A DNA stretch of 64,000 nt from Streptomyces sp. WM6386. GTDB taxonomy: Bacteria > Actinomycetota > Actinomycetes > Streptomycetales > Streptomycetaceae. This document shows positions 17,065 to 25,902 of the stretch, one piece after another. The stretch's first letter is position 1. Each line of letters starts with the position of its first letter. Position numbers and translations under genes: made by a program. The notes beneath the pieces were generated by a model that worked only from the letters and a program-made list of their open reading frames with translations, was not told where the DNA came from and did no database searches. The stretch lies in NCBI RefSeq assembly GCF_000972385.1, contig NZ_JXTE01000070.1:1-64000 (forward strand). Direction: 5' to 3'.

Positions 17065-18402
17065 TCAGTGGTCCCGGGTGAGAAGTCGGCCCTTCGGCTC
17101 CGTGAACTCGCCGTCCTGGACGATGCGTTCGCCGCGCAGCCAGGTCGACTTCACGACGCCGTACAGGGTCTTGCCCGCGTACGCCGTCACGCGGTTGCGG
17201 TGCTGGAGCCGCGCCGGGTCCACGGTGAAGGTCTCGTCGGGCGCGAGGATCGCGAAGTCCGCGTCGCGGCCGGCCTCGATGGCGCCCTTCTGGTCCAGGC
17301 CGACCAGTTCGGAGGTCCGCGTGGACATCCAGCGGACGACGTCCTCAAGGGTGTGGTCACGCCTGCGCGCCTCGGTCCACACCGCCGCGAGGCTCAGCTG
17401 GAGACCCGAGATGCCGCCCCACGCCGTCGCGAAGTCGTCCGTCTTGAGGTCGGCCGTCGACGGCGAGTGGTCGGTGACCACGCAGTCGATCGTGCCGTCG
17501 GCCAGTGCCTGCCAGAGCAGGTCCTGGTTGGCCGACTCGCGGATCGGCGGGCAGCACTTGAACTCGCTGGCTCCGTCGGGGACTTCCTCGGCGGTGAGGG
17601 TGAGGTAGTGCGGGCAGGTCTCGACCGTGATGCGGACGCCCTCGGCCTTGGCGGCGGCGATGAGCGGGAGCGCGTCACTCGACGAGAGGTGCAGGACGTG
17701 CACGCGGGCGTCCAACCGCTTCGCCTGGGCGATGAGCTGGGCGATCGCGGTGTCCTCGGCGTCGCGCGGACGCGAGGCCAGGAAGTCGGCGTACCTGGGG
17801 CCACCGTGCTGCGGGGCGGCCTCCAGATGGTGCGGGTCCTCGGCGTGCACGATCAGCAGGCCGCCGAAGGAGGTGATCTCGGCCAGCGACTGGGCGAGCC
17901 GGTCCTGTTCCAGGTGCGGGAACTCGTCCACGCCGGACGGGGAGAGGAACGCCTTGAAGCCGAAGACACCGGCCTCGTGCAGCGGGCGCAGGTCCTTGAC
18001 GTTGTCGGGCAGGGCACCGCCCCAGAAGCCGACGTCGATGTGGGCCTTGTCGACGGCGACGTCCCTCTTGGTACGGAGGTTGTCGACCGTCGTCGTCGGC
18101 GGCAGGGAGTTGAGGGGCATGTCGACGAGGGTGGTGATGCCGCCGGCCGCCGCCGCGCGCGTGGCGGTCCAGAAGCCCTCCCACTCGGTGCGGCCCGGGT
18201 CATTGACGTGCACATGGGTGTCGACCAGGCCGGGCAGGACGACGTGGTCGTCGACGTCCTCCAGGCGGGCACCCTCCGGGACTGCGGCGTCGTACGGCAG
18301 GACGGCCGTGATCTTCCCGGCGGAGACGGCGACCGAAGCGGCACGCGTCCCTTCCGGAGTGATGACGCGCGTCGAGCGCAGCACCAGTTCTACGTCGGAC
18401 AC
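17065..18402 (-). CDS. allB: Allantoinase
   Basis: A 445-residue amidohydrolase of the dihydroorotase/allantoinase group, opening the hydantoin ring of allantoin to allantoate. Metal-site motifs: [20 protein letters not shown] (HxH), [11 protein letters not shown] (the Lys that becomes carboxylated), [17 protein letters not shown] and VVTDHSPS (Asp). The start is GTG with AGAGGGG upstream. It is the first gene of the allB-alc operon; the promoter region toward allR carries two 15-bp operator-like motifs and a TTCAAC-N5-GTTGAA palindrome, pointing to repression by AllR next door. Confidence 0.96.
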   Translation of the reverse strand: MSDVELVLRSTRVITPEGTRAASVAVSAGKITAVLPYDAAVPEGARLEDVDDHVVLPGLVDTHVHVNDPGRTEWEGFWTATRAAAAGGITTLVDMPLNSLPPTTTVDNLRTKRDVAVDKAHIDVGFWGGALPDNVKDLRPLHEAGVFGFKAFLSPSGVDEFPHLEQDRLAQSLAEITSFGGLLIVHAEDPHHLEAAPQHGGPRYADFLASRPRDAEDTAIAQLIAQAKRLDARVHVLHLSSSDALPLIAAAKAEGVRITVETCPHYLTLTAEEVPDGASEFKCCPPIRESANQDLLWQALADGTIDCVVTDHSPSTADLKTDDFATAWGGISGLQLSLAAVWTEARRRDHTLEDVVRWMSTRTSELVGLDQKGAIEAGRDADFAILAPDETFTVDPARLQHRNRVTAYAGKTLYGVVKSTWLRGERIVQDGEFTEPKGRLLTRDH

Positions 18403-18430
18403 CCGGACCCCTCTCTATAGCCGTTGTTAC

Positions 18431-18465
18431 TTCCGGGAAACGGGATTTACTCCCACGTAACGGAA
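18431..18465 (-). promoter_or_regulatory. Tandem 15-bp operator motif of allB (motif A)
   Basis: Read on the minus strand, TTCCGTTACGTGGGA and TCCCGTTTCCCGGAA are separated by 5 bp. They match the TTCCR-N5-YRGAA pattern found as pairs at the allR, aceB, hyi, catalase and gcl promoters. This is the weakest pair by arm symmetry, and its spacing is 5 rather than 6. Confidence 0.6.
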
Positions 18466-18482
18466 TTCAACGTTCTGTTGAA
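18466..18482 (-). promoter_or_regulatory. TTCAAC-N5-GTTGAA palindrome at allB (motif B)
   Basis: TTCAACGTTCTGTTGAA has perfect 6-bp arms. It directly abuts the tandem motif A pair. On the minus strand its right half would give a TTGAAT-like -35 box, the same arrangement as at aceB and catalase, although I see no well-spaced -10 here. Confidence 0.6.
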
Positions 18483-18558
18483 GGAGTCTTCACTCCCGCT
18501 TCCCCGCCGTCAAGGGCACACTTCTCCACAGGGCTTCGACGCGCCACACTCTGGACGT

Positions 18559-18594
18559 TTCCACAAAGCGGAATTAGAATTCCGACAGGCAGAA
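18559..18594 (+). promoter_or_regulatory. Tandem 15-bp operator motif of allR (motif A)
   Basis: TTCCACAAAGCGGAA and TTCCGACAGGCAGAA, with a 6-bp gap (21 bp centre to centre, two helical turns), lie 82 bp upstream of the allR start. This suggests autoregulation. Confidence 0.7.
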
Positions 18595-18675
18595 CGTAGC
18601 TACGCACCAGCGGGGAGTCAACCGACTGGCGGGTAGGCTTCTGCCCTTTCCCGCCCGCCCCGAAAGGAACGCGCC

Positions 18676-19470
18676 GTGCCGACGTCCAGCGCCAGCACCA
18701 CCGACTCCCCCAAGTCCACCACTGGCGGGGTCCAGTCCCTCGAGCGCGCCTTCGATCTTCTGGAGCGGATGGCGGACGCGGGCGGCGAGGTCGGCCTCAG
18801 CGAGCTCTCCGCGAGCAGCGGACTGCCGCTGCCCACCATCCACCGTCTCATGCGCACGCTCGTGGCCTGCGGATACGTCCGTCAGCAGCCCAACCGCCGC
18901 TATGCGCTGGGCCCGCGTCTGATCCGCCTCGGCGAGTCCGCGTCCCGGCTGCTGGGCACCTGGGCCCGCCCCTATCTGGCCCGGCTGGTCCAGGAGACCG
19001 GCGAGACGGCGAACATGGCGCTGCTCGACGGCGACGAGATCGTGTACGTCGCCCAGGTGCCGTCGAAGCACTCGATGCGCATGTTCACCGAGGTCGGCCG
19101 GCGCGTCCTGCCGCACTCCACGGGCGTGGGCAAGGCCCTCCTGGCGAACGTCCCCGACGCCGAGGTGCGCGCCCTGCTCTCCCGCACCGGCATGCCGGCC
19201 GCGACGGAGAAGACGATCACCACGCCGGACGGCTTCCTCGCGGCCCTGGCGGATGTACGCCAGCTCGGTTACGCGGTCGACGACAACGAGCAGGAGATCG
19301 GCGTCCGCTGCCTCGCGGTGTCGGTCCCGGACTCCCCCACCGCCGCCGCCATCTCGATCTCCGGTCCGGCGGGCCGGGTCACCGAGGCGGCCACGGACAA
19401 GATCGTGCCGGTGCTCCAGCAGGTCGCCGGGGAACTGTCCGAGGCGCTGGCCACCCAGAGCCCCGCATGA
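18676..19470 (+). CDS. allR: IclR-family regulator of allantoin genes (AllR)
   Basis: A 264-residue IclR regulator. The N-terminal winged helix (residues ~20-85) is SLERAFDLLERMADAGGEVGLSELSASSGLPLPTIHRLMRTL. The C-terminal effector domain includes RVLPHSTGVGKALLA, GYAVDDNEQEIGVRCLAVSV and AISISGPAGRV. The GTG start has AAAGGAA six bases upstream. It is divergent from allB-alc. In S. coelicolor the IclR protein AllR is known to control the allantoin pathway, and this gene has the same context. Paired 15-bp motifs at six promoters in the window fit the tetrameric binding of this family. It overlaps the next gene by ATGA. Confidence 0.9.
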   Translation: MPTSSASTTDSPKSTTGGVQSLERAFDLLERMADAGGEVGLSELSASSGLPLPTIHRLMRTLVACGYVRQQPNRRYALGPRLIRLGESASRLLGTWARPYLARLVQETGETANMALLDGDEIVYVAQVPSKHSMRMFTEVGRRVLPHSTGVGKALLANVPDAEVRALLSRTGMPAATEKTITTPDGFLAALADVRQLGYAVDDNEQEIGVRCLAVSVPDSPTAAAISISGPAGRVTEAATDKIVPVLQQVAGELSEALATQSPA

Positions 19471-20165
19471 CCGGCTTAACGCGCTGGCCGGGCCGGTACA
19501 CCGACCGGCACGGCACCGAGGAGATCGTCTTCGAGACGGATGGGCGGGAGCTGATCCGTACGACGATCAGGGGTGTCGCTTTCGAGGGCGACATGATGGA
19601 CGATCTCGGCGCCCTGGGCGGTGAACCGCCCGAGCTCCCCTTCTCCTTCTTCGACGGAGGCCTGTGCTCCTGCCTGCTGGAGTGGGAGGTGCCGCTGCCC
19701 GTCGACGTGGCGGGGGACGGCGTACGACCGGGTGTGCTGCACTGCGCCCTGCGGATGGGGGACCCGGCGGGTCCGGGGCGCGGCCCGGACGCGCAGACCC
19801 TGAGCGCCGCCCTGCGGCTGGACGGACACGAGTACCACGTCGTCGACGGCCCGGGCGACCTGGAGCACGCCCTGCACGCCCTTCAGCGGGAGTTGCCCAG
19901 AGCGGCCCGGCTCCGGGCCTGCGTCGCGTGCGCCTGGTCCGACTACCACCCGGCCGGCAGCCCGATGATGGCGGGACTGGCCTGCTTCCGTGACGCCAAG
20001 GACCTCTACCGCCGGGTGGACGGCAAACACGGGCCGCACGGCATCTTCGCGGTCTGGCACGCACAGACCGAGCTCGTCCAGGAGACCTGGCTGTGCGAGG
20101 AGTTCGAGCACCGCACCTCGGACCACGGCTACCGAGGGCCGTTCCCGTACCGCGGGTCGCTCTGA
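19467..20165 (+). CDS. Uncharacterised protein coupled to allR (DUF6304-like)
   Basis: A 232-residue, probably soluble protein. It is rich in aromatic and acidic residues, with recognisable stretches such as RWPGRYTDRHGTEEIVFETDG at the start and ACAWSDYHPAGSPMMAGLACFRD and HGIFAVWHAQTELVQETWLCEEFEHRT near the end. I associate it with a Streptomyces family annotated DUF6304, with moderate certainty. The start overlaps the allR stop as ATGA, so it is translated with the regulator. It may not act in purine breakdown, since the link is only positional. A strong terminator follows. Confidence 0.75.
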   Translation: MTGLTRWPGRYTDRHGTEEIVFETDGRELIRTTIRGVAFEGDMMDDLGALGGEPPELPFSFFDGGLCSCLLEWEVPLPVDVAGDGVRPGVLHCALRMGDPAGPGRGPDAQTLSAALRLDGHEYHVVDGPGDLEHALHALQRELPRAARLRACVACAWSDYHPAGSPMMAGLACFRDAKDLYRRVDGKHGPHGIFAVWHAQTELVQETWLCEEFEHRTSDHGYRGPFPYRGSL

Positions 20166-20173
20166 ACCTGGGG

Positions 20174-20226
20174 CCCTTCTGACGGATCAGCGGACGCCGC
20201 GACGCCGCGATGATCCGTCAGAAGGG
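20174..20226. terminator. Bidirectional terminator, perfect 16-bp stem
   Basis: CCCTTCTGACGGATCA (20174-20189) pairs exactly with TGATCCGTCAGAAGGG (20211-20226) across a 21-base loop. It sits between the convergent ends of the DUF6304-like gene and the 104-residue gene at 20229. Confidence 0.85.
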
Positions 20227-20228
20227 TC

Positions 20229-20543
20229 CTAGCGCCGCGGCTCCCCGAACAGATCCACCGCGTTCCGTACGTCCGTCAGCCCCCGCGACAGCGCGCTCAC
20301 CGACCCGATCGCCCCCGCGATCAGCAGCAGCGACCGCCGCAGCCGGGGCACCTCCGGTGTCCCGTCGACCGTCATCGCGGCCAGCGCGGCGAGTTCGTCC
20401 TCGGCGATGCCACGGTCGGGGAACTCGGCCGGATGCGCGGCGAGTTCGCGGCGCAGCCGGGACACCGCGGTCCGCAGGCCCGCCACCCTGGGGTCCTCGT
20501 CGCTGCCGGTCACTGGCGCCCTCTGTCCCAAGCTCCGCAACAC
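20229..20543 (-). CDS. Small hypothetical protein (DUF5955-like)
   Basis: About 104 residues, Leu/Arg/Ala-rich, likely alpha-helical: VAGLRTAVSRLRRELAAHP and PRLRRSLLLIAGAIGSVSALSRGL. The last segment is hydrophobic but short for a membrane span. It resembles a Streptomyces family annotated DUF5955 (moderate certainty). The GTG at 20543 is preferred over the GTG at 20561 because GGGGGAGAG lies just upstream. No function can be assigned. Confidence 0.7.
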   Translation of the reverse strand: MLRSLGQRAPVTGSDEDPRVAGLRTAVSRLRRELAAHPAEFPDRGIAEDELAALAAMTVDGTPEVPRLRRSLLLIAGAIGSVSALSRGLTDVRNAVDLFGEPRR

Positions 20544-20730
20544 AGCTCTCCCCCCTCGCACGCCGTTGTGCGCCCTACGTCGTGATCCGCCCGAACCGCC
20601 CCATGGCGTTGGTCAGGCGCCGGGGACGGGGGTCAGTAAACGCCAGCCGGTGGGGGCCGCGCCACTGCGCGGACCGAAATTCAGCCCCCGGAAACCGGCC
20701 AGTGCCCGGGTCGTCAGGTATGCAGGACGC

Positions 20731-21330
20731 ATGACGGACAACGCACACCAGGTCGCCGGGCTGCTTCTCGCCGCGGGCGGCGGCCGGCGGCTGGGCGGAC
20801 GCCCCAAGGCGCTGCTCCAACATCGCGGCAGGCCATTGATCGAACACGCGGTGGACGTCCTGCGCGCGGCCGGCTGCGCGCGCGTGCACGTGGTGCTGGG
20901 CGCCGCCGCCGACGCCGTACGCGAGACCGCGCGGCTCGACGGCTGCGTGCTCGTGGACAACCCCGCGTGGGAGCAGGGCATGGGCTCCTCGCTTCGAGCC
21001 GGTCTCGACTCGTTCTCCGGCACGGACGTGCGGGCCGTGCTCGTGTCGCTGGTCGATCAGCCCGGTATCGGACCCGAGGCGTACGCGCGCGTGCTCGTCG
21101 CGTACCGGTCCCCCGACTCCCTGGTCTCGGCCGCCTATGACGGCGTACGCGGGCACCCCGTGCTCTTCGGGTCCGCCCACTGGGCGGGGATCGCCGCGAC
21201 TGCCGACGGGGACCGGGGGGCACGTGCCTATCTGAAGGAACACGCCGGGGAGATCGCCCTCGTCGAGTGCGGGGACATCGCCCGGCCGTACGACATCGAC
21301 ACCGTCGAAGATCTGCAGCACCTTGAGTGA
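20731..21330 (+). CDS. MobA-like nucleotidyltransferase (molybdenum cofactor cytidylyltransferase type)
   Basis: A 199-residue NTP transferase: GLLLAAGGGRRLGGRPKALL is the nucleotide-binding signature with the catalytic Lys, followed by ALVDQPGI-like LVSLVDQPGIGPEAY (metal-binding Asp) and GHPVLFG. This family (MocA/PucB type) attaches CMP or GMP to molybdopterin. The placement next to malate synthase and AllR suggests maturation of the molybdenum cofactor for xanthine dehydrogenase, the step just before urate oxidase, although no xanthine dehydrogenase gene is in the window. The ATG start matches the first conserved strand; no good ribosome site is seen. Confidence 0.85.
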   Translation: MTDNAHQVAGLLLAAGGGRRLGGRPKALLQHRGRPLIEHAVDVLRAAGCARVHVVLGAAADAVRETARLDGCVLVDNPAWEQGMGSSLRAGLDSFSGTDVRAVLVSLVDQPGIGPEAYARVLVAYRSPDSLVSAAYDGVRGHPVLFGSAHWAGIAATADGDRGARAYLKEHAGEIALVECGDIARPYDIDTVEDLQHLE

Positions 21331-21378
21331 GCGGGGTGGCACTCAGCGCCACGTTCCCTCGACTCGGAGAATCTCGAT

Positions 21379-21432
21379 ATCAACAAACCATTGAACTTCC
21401 ACGATGAGGAAACTAGTATCCACTGATCAGAA
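21379..21432 (+). promoter_or_regulatory. aceB promoter with motif B and tandem motif A
   Basis: -35 TTGAAC (21391-21396), 17-bp spacer, -10 TAGTAT (21414-21419). A motif B-like palindrome (ATCAACAAACCATTGAA, 21379-21395) contains most of the -35. Two motif A copies, TTCCACGATGAGGAA (21397-21411) and ATCCACTGATCAGAA (21418-21432), with a 6-bp gap, cover the spacer, the -10 and the start-point region. This layout is what a repressor would use to block polymerase. Confidence 0.7.
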
Positions 21433-21514
21433 GCGTCCTCCTGCTCCGAGGGCGTTCCTCGCCGTACCCGGTTCGAGTGGCACCCGGTGCCAACGCTGAA
21501 GGAAGTGACAGCTC

Positions 21515-23149
21515 ATGTCCGCACCAGCGCCGTCCCCGCTGGCCATCGTCGACGCCGAGCCCCTGCCCCGGCAGGAGGAGGTGCTCACCGACGCGGCCCT
21601 CGCCTTCGTGGCCGAGCTGCACCGCCGGTTCACGCCCCGTCGTGAAGAGCTCCTCGCCCGCCGTGCGGAGCGCCGCGCCGAGATCGCCCGCACCTCCACG
21701 CTCGACTTCCTCCCGGAGACCGCCGCGATCCGCGCGGACGACTCCTGGAAGGTGGCCCCCTCCCCCGCCGCCCTGAACGACCGCCGCGTCGAGATCACCG
21801 GCCCCACCGACCGCAAGATGACCATCAACGCCCTCAACTCGGGTGCGAGGATCTGGCTCGCGGACTTCGAGGACGCCTCGGCGCCGACCTGGGAGAACGT
21901 GGTCCTCGGTCAGGTCAACCTGGCCGACGCGTACACCCGCAGCATCGACTTCACCGACGAGAAGTCGGGCAAGTCGTACGCCCTGCGCCCGAACGAGGAG
22001 CTCGCCACCGTCGTGATGCGGCCGCGCGGCTGGCATCTCGACGAGCGCCACCTCGTCGCCGCCGACGGCTCCCAGGTCCCCGGCGCCTTCGTCGACTTCG
22101 GCCTCTACTTCTTCCACAACGCCCAGCGTCTGCTCGACCTCGGCAAGGGCCCGTACTTCTATCTCCCCAAGACCGAGTCGCACCTCGAAGCCCGCCTGTG
22201 GAACGACGTGTTCGTCTTCGCGCAGGACTACGTCGGCATCCCGCAGGGCACCATCCGCGCCACCGTCCTGATCGAGACGATCACGGCGGCGTACGAGATG
22301 GAGGAGATCCTCTACGAACTCCGCGACCACGCCTCCGGGTTGAACGCGGGCCGCTGGGACTACCTGTTCTCCATCGTCAAGAACTTCCGTGACGGCGGCG
22401 CCAAGTTCGTCCTGCCGGACCGCAACCTGGTGACGATGACCGCCCCGTTCATGCGGGCGTACACCGAACTCCTCGTCCGCACCTGCCACAAGCGCGGCGC
22501 GCACGCGATCGGCGGGATGGCGGCGTTCATCCCGTCCCGCCGGGACGCCGAGGTCAACAAGGTCGCCTTCGAGAAGGTCCGCGCCGACAAGGACCGCGAG
22601 GCCGGCGACGGCTTCGACGGCTCCTGGGTCGCCCACCCCGACCTGGTCCCGATCGCCCTGGAGTCCTTCGACAAGGTCCTCGGCGACCGGCCGAACCAGA
22701 AGGACCGGCTGCGCGAGGACGTCCGCGTCGAGGCGGCCGACCTGATCGCGATCGACTCGCTGGACGCCAGGCCGACGCACGACGGTCTCGTCAACGCCGT
22801 CCAGGTCGGCATCCGTTACATCGAGGCCTGGCTGCGCGGTCTCGGCGCGGTCGCCATCTTCAACCTGATGGAGGACGCCGCCACCGCCGAGATCTCCCGC
22901 TCGCAGATCTGGCAGTGGATCAACGCGGGCGTCGAGTTCGAGCACGCGGGAGACACCGTGAAGGCCACGCCCGAACTGGCCCGCGAGATCGCCGCCCAGG
23001 AGCTCAGCACCATCCGCGCGGAGCTCGGCGAGGAGGCGTTCGCCGCCGGCCACTGGCAGCAGGCGCACGACCTGCTCCTGGAGGTCTCCCTCGACGCCGA
23101 CTACGCGGACTTCCTGACACTGCCCGCGTACGAGCAGCTCAAGGGCTGA
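21515..23149 (+). CDS. aceB: Malate synthase (A type)
   Basis: A 544-residue malate synthase that condenses glyoxylate with acetyl-CoA to give malate. Conserved landmarks include [66 protein letters not shown] (catalytic and metal-binding acidic residues) and [11 protein letters not shown]. The length is normal for form A. The ATG has GAAGGAAG nine bases upstream. The strong promoter overlaps operator motifs shared with the allantoin and glyoxylate genes, so here the enzyme is probably assigned to glyoxylate from purines. The 3' end overlaps the convergent SelT/SelW-like gene by 11 bp. Confidence 0.96.
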   Translation: MSAPAPSPLAIVDAEPLPRQEEVLTDAALAFVAELHRRFTPRREELLARRAERRAEIARTSTLDFLPETAAIRADDSWKVAPSPAALNDRRVEITGPTDRKMTINALNSGARIWLADFEDASAPTWENVVLGQVNLADAYTRSIDFTDEKSGKSYALRPNEELATVVMRPRGWHLDERHLVAADGSQVPGAFVDFGLYFFHNAQRLLDLGKGPYFYLPKTESHLEARLWNDVFVFAQDYVGIPQGTIRATVLIETITAAYEMEEILYELRDHASGLNAGRWDYLFSIVKNFRDGGAKFVLPDRNLVTMTAPFMRAYTELLVRTCHKRGAHAIGGMAAFIPSRRDAEVNKVAFEKVRADKDREAGDGFDGSWVAHPDLVPIALESFDKVLGDRPNQKDRLREDVRVEAADLIAIDSLDARPTHDGLVNAVQVGIRYIEAWLRGLGAVAIFNLMEDAATAEISRSQIWQWINAGVEFEHAGDTVKATPELAREIAAQELSTIRAELGEEAFAAGHWQQAHDLLLEVSLDADYADFLTLPAYEQLKG

Positions 23150-23432
23150 CGTCGTCCTGCGCAGCCTTGTCCGAGTGGCCCAGGGACTTTCCCGGGGCCA
23201 CTCGGTCGCGTACGGCCTGCTTCACCGCGGTGGGCTCCGGGAAGCCCTGCTCCTTGCGGTCCCAGACGACCTCGTCGTCGACCCGGACGACGAAGACGCC
23301 ACCGGTGCCGGGCTTGAGCGACAGCTCGCCCAGCTCCGTCTCGAAGGTCGTGAGCAGCTCCTGCGCCAGCCAGGCCGCGCGGGGCAGCCAGCGGCACTGG
23401 GTGCAGTACTCGATCTGTACGACGGGACTCAT
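23139..23432 (-). CDS. SelT/SelW/SelH (Rdx)-family redox protein
   Basis: A 97-residue protein with the thioredoxin-like Rdx pattern: [23 protein letters not shown] carries the CxxC motif near the N-terminus, followed by [35 protein letters not shown]. This is the Cys form of the selenoprotein W family. The ATG at 23432 overlaps the stop of the HipA-like gene (ATGA), so it is translated with it. Its partner is unknown; a redox role is inferred from family knowledge. Confidence 0.85.
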   Translation of the reverse strand: MSPVVQIEYCTQCRWLPRAAWLAQELLTTFETELGELSLKPGTGGVFVVRVDDEVVWDRKEQGFPEPTAVKQAVRDRVAPGKSLGHSDKAAQDDVSP

Positions 23433-24334
23433 CCGAGGTGTACCGACCAATCGTGTTCCGCCGCCGGTTTGCCGTGCAGGTCGGGGACCCGCTTCAGCCA
23501 GTTCGGACGGCCCTGCTGTGTCTTCGCCGCGCGGAGTGCTTCCTCCGCGGCGAGTTCCTCCCGGGCGGGGAAGTCGGTGGGCAGCCAGGCCTGGGAGGCC
23601 TGTACGCGCGCGTGGAGGTACTCCACGTATGCCTCACGTGCCAGGGACGGCGCGTCGAAGTCCGTGAGCCAGGCGTCGGGGACCTCGGCGACCACAGCGC
23701 GCAGCAGCTCCTCGGTGACCTTCGGCGCCAGCTCCGCGTCGGCGGCGCGTACGTCGGGGGCGTAGTGGCCGAGGGCGTGGTGGCGGAAGTCGTAGCGCTT
23801 GGCGGGGTCCGAGCCGTCCCAGCGGTGGTGGAAGACGAGGGCCGCGCCGTGGTCGATCAGCCACAGGCGCGGGGGCGCGATGCCGAGCGTGGGCCAGACC
23901 ATGAGGTTGGAGCTGTGGACCGTACGGTCCACGTTCACGGTCAGGGCGTCGAGCCAGACGATCCGGCCCGCCTCCAGGGGGTCGACCCGGAAGGTCCTGG
24001 CGACCTCCGGGGTGAAGTCCGCGGCGCCCGACAGGTAGTCCATGCCGAGGTTGATGCCCGCGCTGGCGCCGTGGAGTTCGCGCACCTCCTGGTGGGGCTC
24101 GCTGTCGGCGATCGCCGGGTCGAAGTGCACGAGGACCAGTTCGGGGAAGCGCAGTCCGAGCGCGCGGGCCAGCTCGCCGACGATGACCTCGGCGACCAGC
24201 GCCTTGCGGCCCTGGGCGGAGCCGGTGAACTTCACGACGTACGTCCCCTGGTCGTCGGCCTCGACGACTCCGGGCACGGAGCCGCCGGACCGCAGCGGGG
24301 TCACGTATCGAACAGCAGTCACATCGCGCAGCAC
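23429..24334 (-). CDS. HipA-like kinase family protein
   Basis: A 301-residue protein of the HipA-like (HipA_2) kinase group. N-terminal Gly-rich and Lys region: GGSVPGVVEADDQGTYVVKFTGSAQGRKALVAEVIVGELARALGL. Catalytic-loop-like part: RIVWLDALTVNVDRTVHSSNLMVW. Metal-binding-like Asp: PRLWLIDHGAALVFHH. Family members resemble Ser/Thr kinases of toxin-antitoxin type, but no HipB antitoxin or DUF3037 partner is visible here. The GTG start has no clear ribosome site and lies 20 bp after the IucA/IucC gene. Activity is inference. Confidence 0.8.
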   Translation of the reverse strand: MLRDVTAVRYVTPLRSGGSVPGVVEADDQGTYVVKFTGSAQGRKALVAEVIVGELARALGLRFPELVLVHFDPAIADSEPHQEVRELHGASAGINLGMDYLSGAADFTPEVARTFRVDPLEAGRIVWLDALTVNVDRTVHSSNLMVWPTLGIAPPRLWLIDHGAALVFHHRWDGSDPAKRYDFRHHALGHYAPDVRAADAELAPKVTEELLRAVVAEVPDAWLTDFDAPSLAREAYVEYLHARVQASQAWLPTDFPAREELAAEEALRAAKTQQGRPNWLKRVPDLHGKPAAEHDWSVHLG

Positions 24335-24354
24335 ACCGGCCAGGGTAATTCAGA

Positions 24355-25815
24355 TCAGGTGACGGCCAGCGGGTTCGGCAGGGGGAGGTACCGCGCGGCC
24401 GCGCCGTCGGCTCCGGTCCAGCGCAGCAGCAGGTTGGTCTTGCCGGGGAGGGTGGGCGAGGCGAGGAGGGCCCTGATCTCCGGGAGGTCGTGGCGGGCCA
24501 GTTCGCGGCGGGCGGCGGGCCAGGGGTCGAGTCCGGGGTGCCGCTCGGCGAGGACGGCCGCGACCTCGCACAGATGGTTCACGACCAGCGTGTACACCAG
24601 GCGCTCCCAGCCGGCCGCCCGGTCCACGTCCGACAGCAGCTTCACGCCCTCCGCGTCCCGGAACAGCGCCTGCACGGGTGTTGCGTCGGCGTCGACGGCG
24701 ATCAGCGTGTTCTGCAGATGCGCTTCGAGTACGACGCCGTGGTCGGCGAAGGCCGCGAGGGCGGGCGGTACGACGACGCGCAGATACGCCTCCCACCAGG
24801 CCGCGCCTCCGCACGGGCTGCCCTCGAAGCCCTCCACGAGGCCCGCGGCCAGCAGCGGGGTGGCGCCGGTCCTGAGGTGGCCGTGGAAGCCGTCGCGGAC
24901 CAGGACCGCCAGTTCCTCGAAGGCGAAGTCGGCGGTGCGGTAACCGCGGTCCGACAGCCAGGCCGCCGGCCCCCCGGCGAACGCACGGGCCGCCGCCGTG
25001 TCGGTCGTGCCAAGGCTCAGCAGGTCGTGGCGCCACAGGCGGCGGATGTCGTTCGTGATGCGTACGTCCAGGCTGAACTTCAGGAACAGGTCGCGCTCGG
25101 GGGCGTACAGGGTGCGGATCGCGGCCGTGGGCCAGGCGTCGAAGCCGGTGGTGCCGAGACGGATCAGACGGCCGTCGGCGAAGGCGTCCGAGAGGTCGAC
25201 CAGGTCGAGCTGCCAGGGGTGGGCGGGCAGCAGCCGGTAGCCGGGCGGGGCCGCGCCGAGGGCGTCCAGGGCCGCGGTGTCGCCCTCGTCCACGACCGTG
25301 TCCTCGCGCAGGCCGAGCAGCGTCAGCGGGAAGCGGGCGTGCGCCTCGGGTGCGTACGGCAGCCAGCCGGCGGCCGGACCGCCGCCGCGCGCCTTGGGGG
25401 CGGGGTGGTGCGGGTGCCCGGTGAGGAGGGACTGCTCGGAGAGCAGGTACGGGTCCGTGGGCGGCGTGGCACGCGCGCGTGCGGCGAGGATCGCGGCCAC
25501 CGCGTCCCGGCTGTCGATCATCTCGGCGGGCAGTTCGGGGTTGGACAGGCCGGTGTGGCGGGTCAGTTCCTCGACGACGAGCTTCACGAGTTCGGTGTGA
25601 CCGATGCGCCGCCAGTGACCGCCGGTATCCACCTCGGGGTCCGCGGGCCGCCGTTCGCCGCGCACCCGCAGCAGTCGGCCGCTCGGCAACCTGTGCCTGC
25701 GCAGTTCGCCGGAGCCCGGGAGCGGCTCGGCGACCTCGCGCAGCAGACAGTTGAGCAACGGCGCCGCGGCATGGGCGTCGGCGGCGGCCGGGGGGATGAG
25801 GTCCACGCGGTTCAC
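24355..25815 (-). CDS. IucA/IucC-family siderophore synthetase 1
   Basis: A 486-residue NRPS-independent siderophore synthetase, predicted to join a carboxylic acid such as citrate to an amine or alcohol using ATP. Landmarks: TGHPHHPAPKARGG near residue 130 (the ATP/substrate loop with the usual HPxHPxxKxR pattern), LPAHPWQLDLV, and in the FhuF-like C-terminal part VVLEAHLQNTLIAVD and FRDAEGVKLL. The start is GTG at 25815 (another GTG three codons in). It is divergent from a second IucA/IucC gene. No decarboxylase, monooxygenase, siderophore transporter or DmdR-type iron box is seen nearby. Confidence 0.9.
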   Translation of the reverse strand: MNRVDLIPPAAADAHAAAPLLNCLLREVAEPLPGSGELRRHRLPSGRLLRVRGERRPADPEVDTGGHWRRIGHTELVKLVVEELTRHTGLSNPELPAEMIDSRDAVAAILAARARATPPTDPYLLSEQSLLTGHPHHPAPKARGGGPAAGWLPYAPEAHARFPLTLLGLREDTVVDEGDTAALDALGAAPPGYRLLPAHPWQLDLVDLSDAFADGRLIRLGTTGFDAWPTAAIRTLYAPERDLFLKFSLDVRITNDIRRLWRHDLLSLGTTDTAAARAFAGGPAAWLSDRGYRTADFAFEELAVLVRDGFHGHLRTGATPLLAAGLVEGFEGSPCGGAAWWEAYLRVVVPPALAAFADHGVVLEAHLQNTLIAVDADATPVQALFRDAEGVKLLSDVDRAAGWERLVYTLVVNHLCEVAAVLAERHPGLDPWPAARRELARHDLPEIRALLASPTLPGKTNLLLRWTGADGAAARYLPLPNPLAVT

Positions 25816-25902
25816 TCGTTCTCTACGGGCGGGCGGAGACGATCAGTATCTATGTCGTCACCCCCCGCCGTGACGCCCTACTCGTACCCGAGGAGCCAGC
25901 CC

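Noticed and set aside
18569..18584. CGGAATTAGAATTCCG taken as a single palindrome in the allR promoter
   Set aside because: It is better explained as the junction of two tandem 15-bp motifs (18559-18573 and 18580-18594), the arrangement seen at five other promoters.
25816..25902. Possible iron box between the IucA/IucC genes
   Set aside because: No sequence close to the DmdR/IdeR consensus is present; the region holds only a weak purine-rich site.
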